Below are positions 1 to 9,296 of a stretch of 64,000 nt of DNA, in pieces. A program made the translations under genes and the position numbers. The notes beneath the pieces are model-generated. The model saw only the letters and a list, made by a program, of their open reading frames with translations, was not told where the DNA came from and did no database searches. The DNA lies in contig NZ_JAGXJW010000005.1 in assembly GCF_019091135.1 (NCBI RefSeq), positions 62,001-126,000 on the forward strand, written 5' to 3'. Positions within the stretch are counted from its first letter, which is position 1. Each line of letters starts with the position of its first letter. The stretch is from Cohnella sp. GbtcB17. Lineage in GTDB: Bacteria > Bacillota > Bacilli > Paenibacillales > Paenibacillaceae.

Positions 1-984
1 GGCTCGATCGAAGACTTCGGCGTCCGCGTCGTGCCTTACCTGATGAACGGCTTCGTCTATGACGACGACCGCAATTACCTGAATCTGAAGGATGGCAAGG
101 TCGTATCCGCGGCCATCACGCCGGAGTGGAAGGAAGGCCTCGCTTATATCAAGTCGCTCTACGACGAGAAGCTGATCGATCCGGGCGCGTTCACGCAAAA
201 CGCCGAAGCGTTCAAGAAGATCGGCGAGAACGGCGACGCACAAATTCTCGGCGCAGGCGCAGGCATGCACCCCGCCATCTTCGTCAACATCGACAAAGGC
301 AACCGTTTCTCCGCCGACTACGACGCATTGCCGCCGCTGACCGGTCCGCACGGCTCGCTGGCGACGCATGACGGCGGCGGCGTCGATCCGGGCGCCAAGT
401 TCGTCATCACTAACAAAGCGAGCAAGGAAGCGCAGGTTGCGCTGATCAAGATGGTCGACTATATGTTCACGCCGGAAGGACAGACGAACGGCGCATCGGG
501 CATGGAAGGCATCGATTGGGAGAAGCCGGGTCCGGACGACGTCGCGCTGGACGAGAGCATCAAGGCGCAGTTCAAGCCGATTCCGGCGACCGAAGGCGAA
601 GCGCCGCGCAATGCGGGCTGGAGCGGCGTCGCCCACTTCTACCAGCCGAAGGAATACCGCGACAGCTTCGTCTCGGCGACGGACATCTACGATTCGGCCG
701 GCTACGAGCGCAGACTGTATCAAGCGACCCTCGAGTACCAAGGCCACGAGCCGAAGGAGCTGTTCCCGCTCTGGTCGCTCTGGATCGATCCGGCGCTCAC
801 CGACGAAGCCAGCATTCTTCAGACGAACCTCAAGAACTACATCGAGCGCAGCGAGCTTCAATTCATCACGGGCAATCTTGACCTCAACAAAGACTGGGAC
901 AGCTACGTGAAGGGTCTGAAGGACCTGAAGCTGGACCGTTACCTGGAAATTCTCCAGCAAGCATACGACAAGGCCGCGAAGTAA
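1..984 (+). CDS. Sugar ABC transporter solute-binding protein, 3' part (5' end outside window)
   Basis: The reading frame is open from base 1 to the TAA at 982-984, so only the C-terminal 327 residues are present and the signal peptide and lipobox are missing. The visible part resembles the large LipO/YtcQ-type binding proteins that feed oligosaccharides to LplB/LplC-type permeases: aromatic-rich, with a late segment carrying FPLWSLWIDP, and an end typical of the family (WDSYVKGLKDLKLDRYLEI). It should be an extracytoplasmic lipoprotein that captures a sugar. Its permeases are presumably upstream of the window. A strong hairpin follows at 1042. The ligand cannot be told from sequence. Confidence 0.85.
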   Translation, partial: GSIEDFGVRVVPYLMNGFVYDDDRNYLNLKDGKVVSAAITPEWKEGLAYIKSLYDEKLIDPGAFTQNAEAFKKIGENGDAQILGAGAGMHPAIFVNIDKGNRFSADYDALPPLTGPHGSLATHDGGGVDPGAKFVITNKASKEAQVALIKMVDYMFTPEGQTNGASGMEGIDWEKPGPDDVALDESIKAQFKPIPATEGEAPRNAGWSGVAHFYQPKEYRDSFVSATDIYDSAGYERRLYQATLEYQGHEPKELFPLWSLWIDPALTDEASILQTNLKNYIERSELQFITGNLDLNKDWDSYVKGLKDLKLDRYLEILQQAYDKAAK

Positions 985-1041
985 GCGCAAGCGAAGCACA
1001 AGCTAAGCGCAAGCGGGCAGCCTGCATAATAACGCGCAGCA

Positions 1042-1073
1042 CAGGCCTTCTGGCCGCAAAGCCGGAAGGCCTG
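1042..1073 (+). terminator. Stem-loop after the binding-protein gene
   Basis: CAGGCCTTC (1042-1050) pairs with GAAGGCCTG (1065-1073), and the stem continues through a T-G wobble and GGC/GCC to a 6-base loop. The following tract (GCTTGTC) is only weakly U-rich, so it may be an inefficient terminator or an mRNA-stabilising hairpin. Confidence 0.5.
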
Positions 1074-1159
1074 GCTTGTCATGCCCGAAAAGGAAATCGA
1101 GGGGAGGCGGGCTTCTGATACCGCCGCAGGGGCAAGACGATAAATGTTTTTGGTTTCTT

Positions 1160-1174
1160 CGGTAAGCGCTTCCT
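1160..1174 (+). promoter_or_regulatory. cre-like site upstream of the GH27-like gene
   Basis: GGTAAGCGCTTCCT matches the CcpA consensus TGNAANCGNWNNCW except at the first T. It lies about 90 bases before the probable start of the GH27-like gene, a place where carbon catabolite repression would make sense. No convincing promoter was identified around it. Confidence 0.3.
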
Positions 1175-1263
1175 TAAGTCGGATACGCACAAGCGCAGAG
1201 ATCGTCCGCAAGGTGGACGCCGGTTCATGAAGAATGATTTCATTCGATAAGGGGCTGATCCGT

Positions 1264-4200
1264 TTGCATCGATTGTTGAAGAAAAAAAGTCTCGTCTTGC
1301 TGCTCGTCGTCGCGCTCTTCGCGCAGCTCGGCCTCGTCGCGCCGGGCGCGAACCGGGCTGCCGCAGCTAACAAAGAGCTGGCGCAGAAGCCGTACATGGG
1401 CTGGAGCAGCTACAGCATGCAGGTGTACGACGGTCCGTCCGGCAACTGGACGTCGGCGGCGAAGATCAAGCAAATGTCCGACGCGATGCACGAAAAGCTC
1501 CAATCGCACGGCTACAACTATATCAATATCGACGCGGGCTGGAACGGCGGCATGGACGAATACGCCCGGCCGATTCCGAGCGAGACGCTGTATCCGGACG
1601 GCTTTCAGGACGTCATCGATTATGTCCACGCCAACGGGCAGAAGATCGGCATTTACCTGATTCCCGGCCTGTCGCCCGATGCCTACAAAGCCAACCTGCC
1701 GATCTACGGCACGGAAAGCTGCCATATTCGGGATATCACAAAGCAGCCCATTCAGTATGCGGATTATTGGAACATCGGCTACAAGATCGACTTTCAAACG
1801 AATCCCGGCTGCGCGCAGGCTTACATCGATTCGATCGCCGATCTGCTTGGCTCCTGGGGCATCGACTTCGTCAAGTTCGTCAGCGTGACGCCGGGCTCCG
1901 GCCACAATGATACGACGATCGACGCGCGCGACGACGTAGCCGCCTGGTCCAAGGCGCTCGCCCGTCACAATATTTGGTTCGAGCTGTCCTGGGCGCTCGA
2001 TCACAACTACGCGGACGCATGGAAAAAGTACGCCAACGGCTGGCGCGTCAACTGGGACGTCGAGTCCTACGACCCGAAGGTCGGCCTGACGCAGTGGGCG
2101 AACATCGCCCGCCTGTTCCCGGACGCCGCGATCTGGTGGCGCGACGCGGGTCCCCGCACCGGCTGGAACGACTTCGACTCCCTGAACGTCGGCAACGGCG
2201 CGATGGACGGCCTGACCAAGGACGAGCGCCAGACGGCGATGACGTTCTGGTCCGTATCGGCCGCGCCGCTGTATACGGGCAACGACCTGACTCGCCTCGA
2301 CAGCTTCGGTCTCCAGCTGCTGACGAACGACGAGGTGATCGCCGTCAATCAGGCGGGCCGTCCGGCGCATCCGGTATCGACCGCGACAAGCCAGCAGGTG
2401 TGGTATGCGAACAACGGAGACGGTACCTATAACGTCGCGGTGTTCAATCTTGGCACAAAAGCCGAATCGATCACGGTCAATTGGCGGGATATCGGGCTGG
2501 ACGGTCCGGCATCGGTCCGCGACCTGTGGAGCCACAGCGAGCTCGGCACGTTCGAGAAGGGCTACACGGCGGAAAGCGTCGATCCGCATGCGTCGCGTCT
2601 GTTTAAAGTAACGGCGAAGAGCGGCATGTCGTTCGTGAACGACGACGACACCGGCTTCGTCTATGACGGCGAATGGACGCGCAACGGCGGCAAGGAAGTG
2701 TCGGCCGAGTCGCAGGACCTGACGGTGAACGTCGGCGCGGCGGCGCCGGGGTTTGCGCCGGATGCCCTTCAGGAAGCCGATCTCGTTCAAGTTCAACAGA
2801 CAAACGTACTGACGTTGGCCGCCGCGGATCATTATTACGTAGTGAATGACGACGATACGGACGTTAAGTACATTGGAGGCTGGAACGACAGCGACAATCG
2901 TGGCTTCGGCGATTATTCGAACGACGTCCACTGGACGGAAGGGAACGGCAATGCGTTTCAGTTGACTTTTAAAGGTACGGGCATCGACTATATTACCGAA
3001 AAAGAAGGCTCTCAGGGCTATGTCGACATTTACCTCGACGACGCGCTCCAGGGCACGGCGGATACGCACGACGGCGGCGGACGTTCGGTGCAGCAGACCG
3101 TCTACCGGGTCGAAGGGCTTGACGGCGAGACCCATACGCTGAAAGGCGTGAAGCAGTCCGGCGGCTATGCGTTGCTGGATGCGCTCAAGGTGCATGTCGA
3201 CCATCTGATCGACCCGGCGGCAGCCGCATTCGACTCGGAGCATCCGGCTGATATTGCGACCGCGCTGAAGGTGGACGCCCGCTACTTGAACGGCGTGACG
3301 CTGAACGACAGCGCGCTCGCAAGTCCCGCGGACTACACGATCGCAAACGGTACGGTCACGGTGAAAAAGGACGCCTTCGCGGGACTTGCCGCCGGCGATG
3401 CGACGCTCGCCTTCTCCTTCGCTGGCGGCGATTCGGAGACGAAGACAGTCACGATCAGCGGGCAGAGCAGCGCGATCAACCCGAAGACGGCTTCCTTTGA
3501 CAAGAAGCCCGCGAACCAAGCCGACGTTTCCGCGACGCTGACGCTGAACGGCAACACGCTTGTCGGCATCGCGAACGGAGACAAGGCGTTGGCGGCGGAC
3601 ACGGATTATACGGTCGACGGCGCGACGGTTAAGATAACAAAGTCGTATCTGGCCACGCTGCCTGTCGGCACCGCGCAGCTCGCGTTCTCGTTCAGCGGGG
3701 GCGCGGCGCAGACGCTGACGATCAATGTGACCGACACGCCCGGCCTTCGGTACGTGCTCGTGAACAACAGCGATGCGGGCATCGCGTACAGCGGCTCCTG
3801 GAACAACAACGGCGGCCGCCCGTACGGCGACTATCAGGGCGACGTGCAGTTTACGGAAAACAACGGCGATTCGTTCACATACGTCTTCTCGGGCACGGGC
3901 ATCGGAATCGTCACCGAGCTGGACAACTCCCAAGGCGATATGGAAGTGTATTTGGACGGCCAGCTCGTCTCGACGGTCGATACGCGGAGCGCGGTCCGCA
4001 AGGGCTTCCAGACCGTGTACAGCGTATCGGGGCTGCCGAACGGCCAGCATACGCTGAAGGGCGTCAAGAAAAACGGCCAATTCATGCTGCTGGACGCGCT
4101 TCGGATCGAAAAACCGAGCCTGCTCGGCGAGGAGGCGGTCGGATTCGATCCGGCGCAGCCGGCGGACGCGAAGGTGACCCTGCTTCGCGACAGCGGCAGC

Positions 4201-5946
4201 CTGATCGACGTCAAGAACGGAACCCAAACGCTGGCGGCAGGAACGGATTATATCGTGGACGGCAATGCGGTCACGATTCGCGCTTCCTATCTGGCATCGC
4301 TGCCGTCCGGCGCGACGACGCTCACGTTCGGCTTTAAGGGAGATGCGTTCAGCGACATCCACTTTACGACAAAAAACGGCGATTCCTACAGTTACACGTT
4401 TAAAGGAACGGGCTTCGCGCTGAACATGCCGACCGGCCCGTCGCAAGGCGACTTCGACGTCTACGTGGACGGGGAAGCCAGAGGTACGGGCAGCGCCTAT
4501 AGCGACACGCTCAAGCTGCAGCAGAACGTATTCCACCTGGATGGACTTGCGAACGGCACGCATACGGTGAAGGTCGTTAAAAAATCCGGCGAGCTGCTGC
4601 TTGCGGACGGCCTGGCTTATAATACGGTGTCCGGCGCGGACGTCGTGCCGCAAAATCCGTCCGGCCCCGCCCCGCAAACGCCTGCGCCTGAAAAGGTTCA
4701 AGGCAGCGTGGAAGGCACTGCCGGCAGCGGCGCGATCTCCGTCGACGTCAGCCGTATGACGCTTGGCGATGGCACGAAGCGGGACGAATTGACGCTGGCG
4801 GGCGCGTCGGTCAAGGATGCGATCGCCAAGCAGGCTGCAGCTGGCGCCAAGTCGATTACGCTTGCCATTTCCGACGCGAGGGACGAAGTATCCGAGACAA
4901 AAGTGACGGTGCCGACGGACATCGCGAAGCAACTCGCGGACGGCAAGCTTGACCTGGCTCTTGCGATCGGCGGCTCTAAAATCGTTATTCCGGCTTCGTC
5001 GCTTGGCGCGGCGGGCACGGATCTTGTCTTTACGATCAAGCCGCTCAAGAGCGAGGCCGACCGGACGGGCGCGCAAAGCCGCGCGAACGCGTCGAGCGTC
5101 GTCAAGGCCGCGTACGGCGGAGAGGCGGCCGTCATCGGGCGCCCGCTGTCGATCGACACGAATGGGCAGGGACATGACGTCGATGTCGTGCTGCCGCTCG
5201 GCGAAGCCGCCGGCGCAGGCGCGGATAGGCTGGGCGTCTACGTCGAGCACAGCGACGGTTCGACCGAGTTGAAGCGCGGCGAGATCGTCGACCTGGGAAG
5301 CGGCAAAGGATTGAAAATTACCGTGAACAAGTTCAGCACGTTCACCCTGCTGAAGCTGGGCGACCGGCCGGCAGCATCGCATCAGGCTTATATTCAAGGC
5401 TTTGCGGACGGCACGTTCAGGCCCGGGGTGGCGCTGACGCGGGCGCAAATCGCAACGATCGTGGCGAGGCTTGCCGCAGGCACGGCTGGCACGGCGGGCG
5501 CAAATGATACGCAAGCCAAGAGCTACGGCGACGTGTCCGCCAGCCACTGGGCCGCGGCCGACATCGCCGCCGTCACCAAGCTCGGACTGATGAACGGCTA
5601 CGCGGACGGCTTGTTCCGCCCGGATCAGGCGGTCACGCGCGCCGAGATGACGGCGCTGGCCGCGAAGCTCGCGCAGCCTTCCGGCACGCCGGGCGCCGGC
5701 TTCAAAGACACGGCCGGCAGCTGGGCCGAAGCGGCGATCAAGCAGGCGCAGGGATCGGGCTGGATCGGCGGCTACGCGGACGGCACGTTCCGTCCCGGTC
5801 AGGCGCTGACGCGCGCCGAAGCGGTCACGCTGCTGAACCGCGTGCTGGGCCGCGCGCCTGCGCAAGCGGGCGGCGTCTCCAAATGGTCCGACGTGCCCGC
5901 GGGGCACTGGGCGCTGGCCGATCTGCTCGAAGCTGCGGCAGATTGA
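1264..5946 (+). CDS. Secreted S-layer-anchored GH27-like alpha-galactosidase family protein, nucleophile missing
   Basis: Start: TTG 1264, with AAGGGGC about 8 bases upstream and a clean signal peptide following; ATG 1234 is an alternative. Residues 1-35 are the signal peptide. Residues 38-345 form a GH27 barrel (QKPYMGWSSYS, NIDAGW, GWNDFDSLNVGNG), followed by a beta-sandwich to about 450. Then come repeated jelly-roll-like modules (522-645, 829-950, plus partial copies at about 452 and 1028-1120), three X2-like Ig modules (about 649, 738, 953), a beta-rich domain (1145-1368) and SLH motifs (1375 to end) with YADGTFRPGQALTRAEA-type repeats. GH27 enzymes remove alpha-galactosyl or related terminal sugars. 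The nucleophile position, normally Asp after Lys-Tyr/Ile, is Val206 (KFVSVTPGS); the acid/base is kept as Asp265 (RVNWD). It is probably displayed on the cell wall and may bind sugar without cleaving it. Confidence 0.9.
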   Translation: MHRLLKKKSLVLLLVVALFAQLGLVAPGANRAAAANKELAQKPYMGWSSYSMQVYDGPSGNWTSAAKIKQMSDAMHEKLQSHGYNYINIDAGWNGGMDEYARPIPSETLYPDGFQDVIDYVHANGQKIGIYLIPGLSPDAYKANLPIYGTESCHIRDITKQPIQYADYWNIGYKIDFQTNPGCAQAYIDSIADLLGSWGIDFVKFVSVTPGSGHNDTTIDARDDVAAWSKALARHNIWFELSWALDHNYADAWKKYANGWRVNWDVESYDPKVGLTQWANIARLFPDAAIWWRDAGPRTGWNDFDSLNVGNGAMDGLTKDERQTAMTFWSVSAAPLYTGNDLTRLDSFGLQLLTNDEVIAVNQAGRPAHPVSTATSQQVWYANNGDGTYNVAVFNLGTKAESITVNWRDIGLDGPASVRDLWSHSELGTFEKGYTAESVDPHASRLFKVTAKSGMSFVNDDDTGFVYDGEWTRNGGKEVSAESQDLTVNVGAAAPGFAPDALQEADLVQVQQTNVLTLAAADHYYVVNDDDTDVKYIGGWNDSDNRGFGDYSNDVHWTEGNGNAFQLTFKGTGIDYITEKEGSQGYVDIYLDDALQGTADTHDGGGRSVQQTVYRVEGLDGETHTLKGVKQSGGYALLDALKVHVDHLIDPAAAAFDSEHPADIATALKVDARYLNGVTLNDSALASPADYTIANGTVTVKKDAFAGLAAGDATLAFSFAGGDSETKTVTISGQSSAINPKTASFDKKPANQADVSATLTLNGNTLVGIANGDKALAADTDYTVDGATVKITKSYLATLPVGTAQLAFSFSGGAAQTLTINVTDTPGLRYVLVNNSDAGIAYSGSWNNNGGRPYGDYQGDVQFTENNGDSFTYVFSGTGIGIVTELDNSQGDMEVYLDGQLVSTVDTRSAVRKGFQTVYSVSGLPNGQHTLKGVKKNGQFMLLDALRIEKPSLLGEEAVGFDPAQPADAKVTLLRDSGSLIDVKNGTQTLAAGTDYIVDGNAVTIRASYLASLPSGATTLTFGFKGDAFSDIHFTTKNGDSYSYTFKGTGFALNMPTGPSQGDFDVYVDGEARGTGSAYSDTLKLQQNVFHLDGLANGTHTVKVVKKSGELLLADGLAYNTVSGADVVPQNPSGPAPQTPAPEKVQGSVEGTAGSGAISVDVSRMTLGDGTKRDELTLAGASVKDAIAKQAAAGAKSITLAISDARDEVSETKVTVPTDIAKQLADGKLDLALAIGGSKIVIPASSLGAAGTDLVFTIKPLKSEADRTGAQSRANASSVVKAAYGGEAAVIGRPLSIDTNGQGHDVDVVLPLGEAAGAGADRLGVYVEHSDGSTELKRGEIVDLGSGKGLKITVNKFSTFTLLKLGDRPAASHQAYIQGFADGTFRPGVALTRAQIATIVARLAAGTAGTAGANDTQAKSYGDVSASHWAAADIAAVTKLGLMNGYADGLFRPDQAVTRAEMTALAAKLAQPSGTPGAGFKDTAGSWAEAAIKQAQGSGWIGGYADGTFRPGQALTRAEAVTLLNRVLGRAPAQAGGVSKWSDVPAGHWALADLLEAAAD

Positions 5947-6029
5947 CGGATTCGATGTGAGCGGACAGGTTCGGGCTCTTCCGATATGGAGGAGTCCCGC
6001 TGTCTAAAGGAAAGGAGAGGAAAGACGCG

Positions 6030-6791
6030 ATGGTTCTAAACGACAAGGTTTGCCTGATTACGGGCGGCGCTTCGGGGATCGGCGAGGTGTCCGCCCGCCG
6101 CTTCGCGGCAGAAGGCGCGGTCGTCGCGGTTGTCGATATCGACGCCGAAGGCGGGCGCCGTGTCGCGGACGCAATAGCGGCCGAAGGCGGGAGAGCCTGC
6201 GCCGTGCGCGCGGACGTCTCGTCGGAAGCGGATGTCGCAAGCACCGTGGCGGAGCTGTTGCGGAGTCACGGCAGGATCGACGTGCTGCTCAACAACGCGG
6301 CGGCGATATTGCCCAAGCCGCTCGAACAGGTGAGCGAGGAGGAGTGGACGCGCGTCATCGCCATCAACCTGAAAAGCGTGTACCTGACGATCAAGCATAC
6401 GATCCCGGCGCTGCGCCGCTCGAAGGGCAACATCGTGAATATGGCTTCGCTGAACGGCCTCGTCGGCCAGAAGCAAAACGCCGTCTATGCATCCACGAAG
6501 GGGGCGGTTATCGCCATGACGAAGTCGCTGGCGCTCGATTACGCGCCTGACGGCGTCCGCGTGAACTGCCTGTGCCCCGCCGGCGTCATGACGCCGCTGC
6601 TCGAGCAATGGCGGCTGCGGCAGCCGGATCCGGAGGCGACGACCCGGCTGCTTGCCGACATGCATCCGCTCGGGCGGCCCGCTACGTCGGAGGAGATCGC
6701 GGACGCAGCCTTATACCTCGCCTCGGACGGCGCGAGGTTCATTACGGGCGTCGCGCTGCCCGTAGACGGCGGAGCCTCGCTCGGCTATTAA
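6030..6791 (+). CDS. Short-chain dehydrogenase/reductase (probable sugar dehydrogenase)
   Basis: A 253-residue classical SDR. The Rossmann cofactor motif TGGASGIG lies near residues 11-18, and an acidic residue after beta-2 (VVDID) suggests NAD rather than NADP. NNAA is near residue 88, the catalytic serine is in NMASLNG, and Tyr153-x3-Lys157 is in YASTKG. The C-terminus VDGGASLGY is typical. The ribosome site AAAGGAGAGG precedes ATG 6030. It is the first of three closely spaced genes with an acid-sugar dehydratase and a GH29 fucosidase, which suggests oxidation of a freed deoxy-sugar such as L-fucose to its lactone. The substrate is inferred only from these neighbours. Confidence 0.85.
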   Translation: MVLNDKVCLITGGASGIGEVSARRFAAEGAVVAVVDIDAEGGRRVADAIAAEGGRACAVRADVSSEADVASTVAELLRSHGRIDVLLNNAAAILPKPLEQVSEEEWTRVIAINLKSVYLTIKHTIPALRRSKGNIVNMASLNGLVGQKQNAVYASTKGAVIAMTKSLALDYAPDGVRVNCLCPAGVMTPLLEQWRLRQPDPEATTRLLADMHPLGRPATSEEIADAALYLASDGARFITGVALPVDGGASLGY

Positions 6792-6833
6792 GGCTAATGC
6801 ACTCAAGGCACTTTTGAATCCAGGAGGATACCG

Positions 6834-7931
6834 ATGAAAATCACGAAAGCCGAAAGCTTTATTTTGCACGTGCCGATCACGCCGCCCATCACGGACGCCA
6901 TCAACGTCGCGACGCACTGGGGCGTCACAGGCGTCTGCATCGAGACCGACGAAGGCATCGTCGGCTACGGCTATACCGGAACGACCGCCAAGGGCGACGA
7001 GATGATCGCGGATACGATCGACCGCTATTACGCGCCGGCGCTCATCGGCAAGGATCCTTTTATGGTCAGGCGCATCTGGGACGATCTGCGCTTCGGGCCG
7101 ATGCACTGGATCGGACGCGCGGGCATCGCGCATATGGCGCTCGCGGCCGTGGACGTCGCGCTGTGGGACATCATGTCCAAGGCGGCAGGCAAACCGCTCT
7201 GGCAGTATCTCGGCGGGCACAAGCCGGACAAGATCAAGGCGTACAATACGAATGGCGGTTGGCTCAACTGGAGCAAGGAGCGGCTGATCGCGGACATGAC
7301 GGCGATGCTGGAGCAGGGCTTCACGGCGGTGAAAATGAAGGTGGGCAAGCCGGACCCGCGCGAGGACTTCGACCGGGTGCAGGCGGTCCGCAAGGCGATC
7401 GGCGACGAGGCCGGACTCATGATCGACGTCAATCAGCAATGGAACATCACGACGGCGATGACCTGGGGCAAAAAGCTGGAGCAGTTCGACCTGATCTGGC
7501 TCGAGGAGCCGCTCAATCCCGACGACATCCCGGGTCACCGCAAGCTCGCCGACGAACTTAACGTGCCGATCGCGCTCGGCGAGCATGTGTACAACAAATA
7601 CGCGTTCCGCGATTATATCTCGCAGGGCGCCGTCGAGTACGTGCAGGTGGACGTGACGCGGGTCGCCGGCGTGACCGAGTGGCTGCAGGTGGCCGGCCTG
7701 GCCGCCGCGTACGATCTACCGGTCTGTCCGCACGTCGGGGACATGGGACAGATTCACCAGCATCTTGTGGCGGCGACGCCGAACGCGATCATGCTCGAAT
7801 ACATTCCGTGGATTCGGCATATTTTCGAGGAGCCGATCGAGGTGGCGAACGGATTTTACAAGCTGCCCGAGCTGCCCGGCGCGTCCACGACGATCTTGCC
7901 GCGTTATTTTGAGGAGTATCGCGTTAAATAA
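6834..7931 (+). CDS. Enolase-superfamily acid-sugar dehydratase (mandelate racemase subgroup)
   Basis: A 365-residue two-domain protein: capping domain 1-125, then the barrel. Metal and catalytic residues appear in the order and nearly the spacing of mandelate racemase: Lys167/Lys169 (KMK), metal ligands Asp198 (MIDVNQQW), Glu224 (LEEPL) and Glu250 (GEH), the Asp273-His300 dyad (QVDVTRVAG, CPHVGD) and Glu322. Members of this subgroup dehydrate sugar acids to 2-keto-3-deoxy acids. With an SDR upstream and a fucosidase downstream, an L-fuconate-type or related aldonate substrate is plausible, but the family covers many acids and sequence alone cannot choose. The ribosome site AGGAGG precedes ATG 6834. 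Confidence 0.85.
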   Translation: MKITKAESFILHVPITPPITDAINVATHWGVTGVCIETDEGIVGYGYTGTTAKGDEMIADTIDRYYAPALIGKDPFMVRRIWDDLRFGPMHWIGRAGIAHMALAAVDVALWDIMSKAAGKPLWQYLGGHKPDKIKAYNTNGGWLNWSKERLIADMTAMLEQGFTAVKMKVGKPDPREDFDRVQAVRKAIGDEAGLMIDVNQQWNITTAMTWGKKLEQFDLIWLEEPLNPDDIPGHRKLADELNVPIALGEHVYNKYAFRDYISQGAVEYVQVDVTRVAGVTEWLQVAGLAAAYDLPVCPHVGDMGQIHQHLVAATPNAIMLEYIPWIRHIFEEPIEVANGFYKLPELPGASTTILPRYFEEYRVK

Positions 7932-7985
7932 GCGGCCGCGGAGCGGAAGCTCTCGCGTCGCCGCATCGGGAGGAGCGACTTGGGC

Positions 7986-9263
7986 ATGAGAGCATTGCAC
8001 CCGGAAGCGCAGTGGTTCGACGAAGCGAGATTCGGCCTTTTTATCCACTGGGGACCTTATTCTTTGAGGGAGATCGAGGCGTCGTGGCCGCTCCTCGACA
8101 AGAGCGACCAGGCGATCGGCGTCGAAGCCTACGAGGCGCTGGCGGACGAATTCAATCCTGAGCGCTACGATCCGAAGGCTTGGGCGCGCGCGGCGAAGGA
8201 GGCGGGAGCCAAGTACGTCGTGCTGACCGCCAAGCATCATGACGGGTTTTGCCTGTTCGACACGAAGACGACCGATTACAACGCCGCGCGGCGGGGACCG
8301 AAGCGCGATCTGATCGGACCTTATGTTGACGCGATGCGGGAAGAAGGACTTAAAGTCGGCCTCTACTTCACGACGATCGACTGGCACGATCCGGACTTTG
8401 CGACGATTCCGATCGCGTCCTGGCTGCAGTCGCCGAAGCCCAACGTTTACGATCCGCTGCGTTGGTGGTCGTTTCATCAACGCTTCGTCGAGCAGCTGCG
8501 GGAGCTGCTGACGGGCTACGGGCGGATCGACCTGATCTGGTTCGACGTGCCGGGGTTCGGCGCGGACCGCTGGCGCAGCCACGAGGTGAAGCGGATGATG
8601 CTGAACCTGCAGCCGCATCTCGTCGTCAACGACCGGCTGCCGGACGCAGGCGATTACGAGACACCCGAGCAATTCGTGCCGCTGCATCCGCCGGACGAGT
8701 GGTGGGAGACGTGTTTGACGATGAACCATCAATGGGCGTACCATTCCGACCCCGATACGTACAAGCCGCCGGTGGCGCTGCTCGACACGCTGCTCGAGGT
8801 CGCGAGCAAGGGCGGCAATCTGCTCCTGAATGTCGGCCCGCGTCCGGACGGCACCTGGCCTGAGCCGGCGCTCGCGCGGCTGGAAGCGATCGGCGCCTGG
8901 CTGCGGCATTCCGGCGAGAGCGTTTACGGCACGCAAAGAACGCCGGCGCATTTTCCTCCGGCGTTTTACGGTCCGACGACCGTCAAGGGGAACACAGTGT
9001 ACTTGCACGTCAGGGATATTCCCCGTTTCCGGCTGGAGCTGCGCGAGATGGGCGGCCGGGTTCGGAACGTCAGGCTGGTTAAGACCGGCGAGCCGCTCCA
9101 TTACCGGACGGAAGTCGTCAGCGGGTTCTCGGGCGGTGTCGACGGGCATCACAGTGTCAGTCGGCTCTCGATCGACCTGCCCGCCGCGCTGCTGGATGAA
9201 TGGAATACGGTCGTGGCGGTCGAATTCGAGGACCGTCCGGTATGGCCGGCCAAGGGCCGCTGA
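7986..9263 (+). CDS. GH29 alpha-L-fucosidase, cytoplasmic
   Basis: ATG 7986 is preferred over TTG 7980 because GGGAGGAG is then correctly spaced; the product is 425 residues. It has the GH29 barrel signatures: WFDEARFGLFIHWGPYS at the N-terminus, LTAKHHDGFCLF, the nucleophile Asp187 in LIWFDVPG, and GGNLLLNVGPRPDG near the barrel end, followed by a short beta-sandwich. GH29 enzymes are retaining fucosidases. There is no signal peptide, so it should act inside the cell on imported fucosides. It is the last gene of the SDR/dehydratase/fucosidase set and is convergent with rqcH, 33 bases away. The nucleophile context (WFDVP rather than the common WFDG) hints at a divergent subgroup. Confidence 0.88.
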   Translation: MRALHPEAQWFDEARFGLFIHWGPYSLREIEASWPLLDKSDQAIGVEAYEALADEFNPERYDPKAWARAAKEAGAKYVVLTAKHHDGFCLFDTKTTDYNAARRGPKRDLIGPYVDAMREEGLKVGLYFTTIDWHDPDFATIPIASWLQSPKPNVYDPLRWWSFHQRFVEQLRELLTGYGRIDLIWFDVPGFGADRWRSHEVKRMMLNLQPHLVVNDRLPDAGDYETPEQFVPLHPPDEWWETCLTMNHQWAYHSDPDTYKPPVALLDTLLEVASKGGNLLLNVGPRPDGTWPEPALARLEAIGAWLRHSGESVYGTQRTPAHFPPAFYGPTTVKGNTVYLHVRDIPRFRLELREMGGRVRNVRLVKTGEPLHYRTEVVSGFSGGVDGHHSVSRLSIDLPAALLDEWNTVVAVEFEDRPVWPAKGR

Positions 9264-9296
9264 ATCCCTAACCGGACGATCAGGGCGCGGAGGCGC

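Noticed and set aside
1240-5907. 1555-codon open frame antisense to the GH27-like gene
   Set aside because: The product is Arg/Ala-rich without recognisable domains. It is a shadow caused by high GC in the third codon position; the plus strand has clear signal peptide, barrel, modules and SLH motifs.
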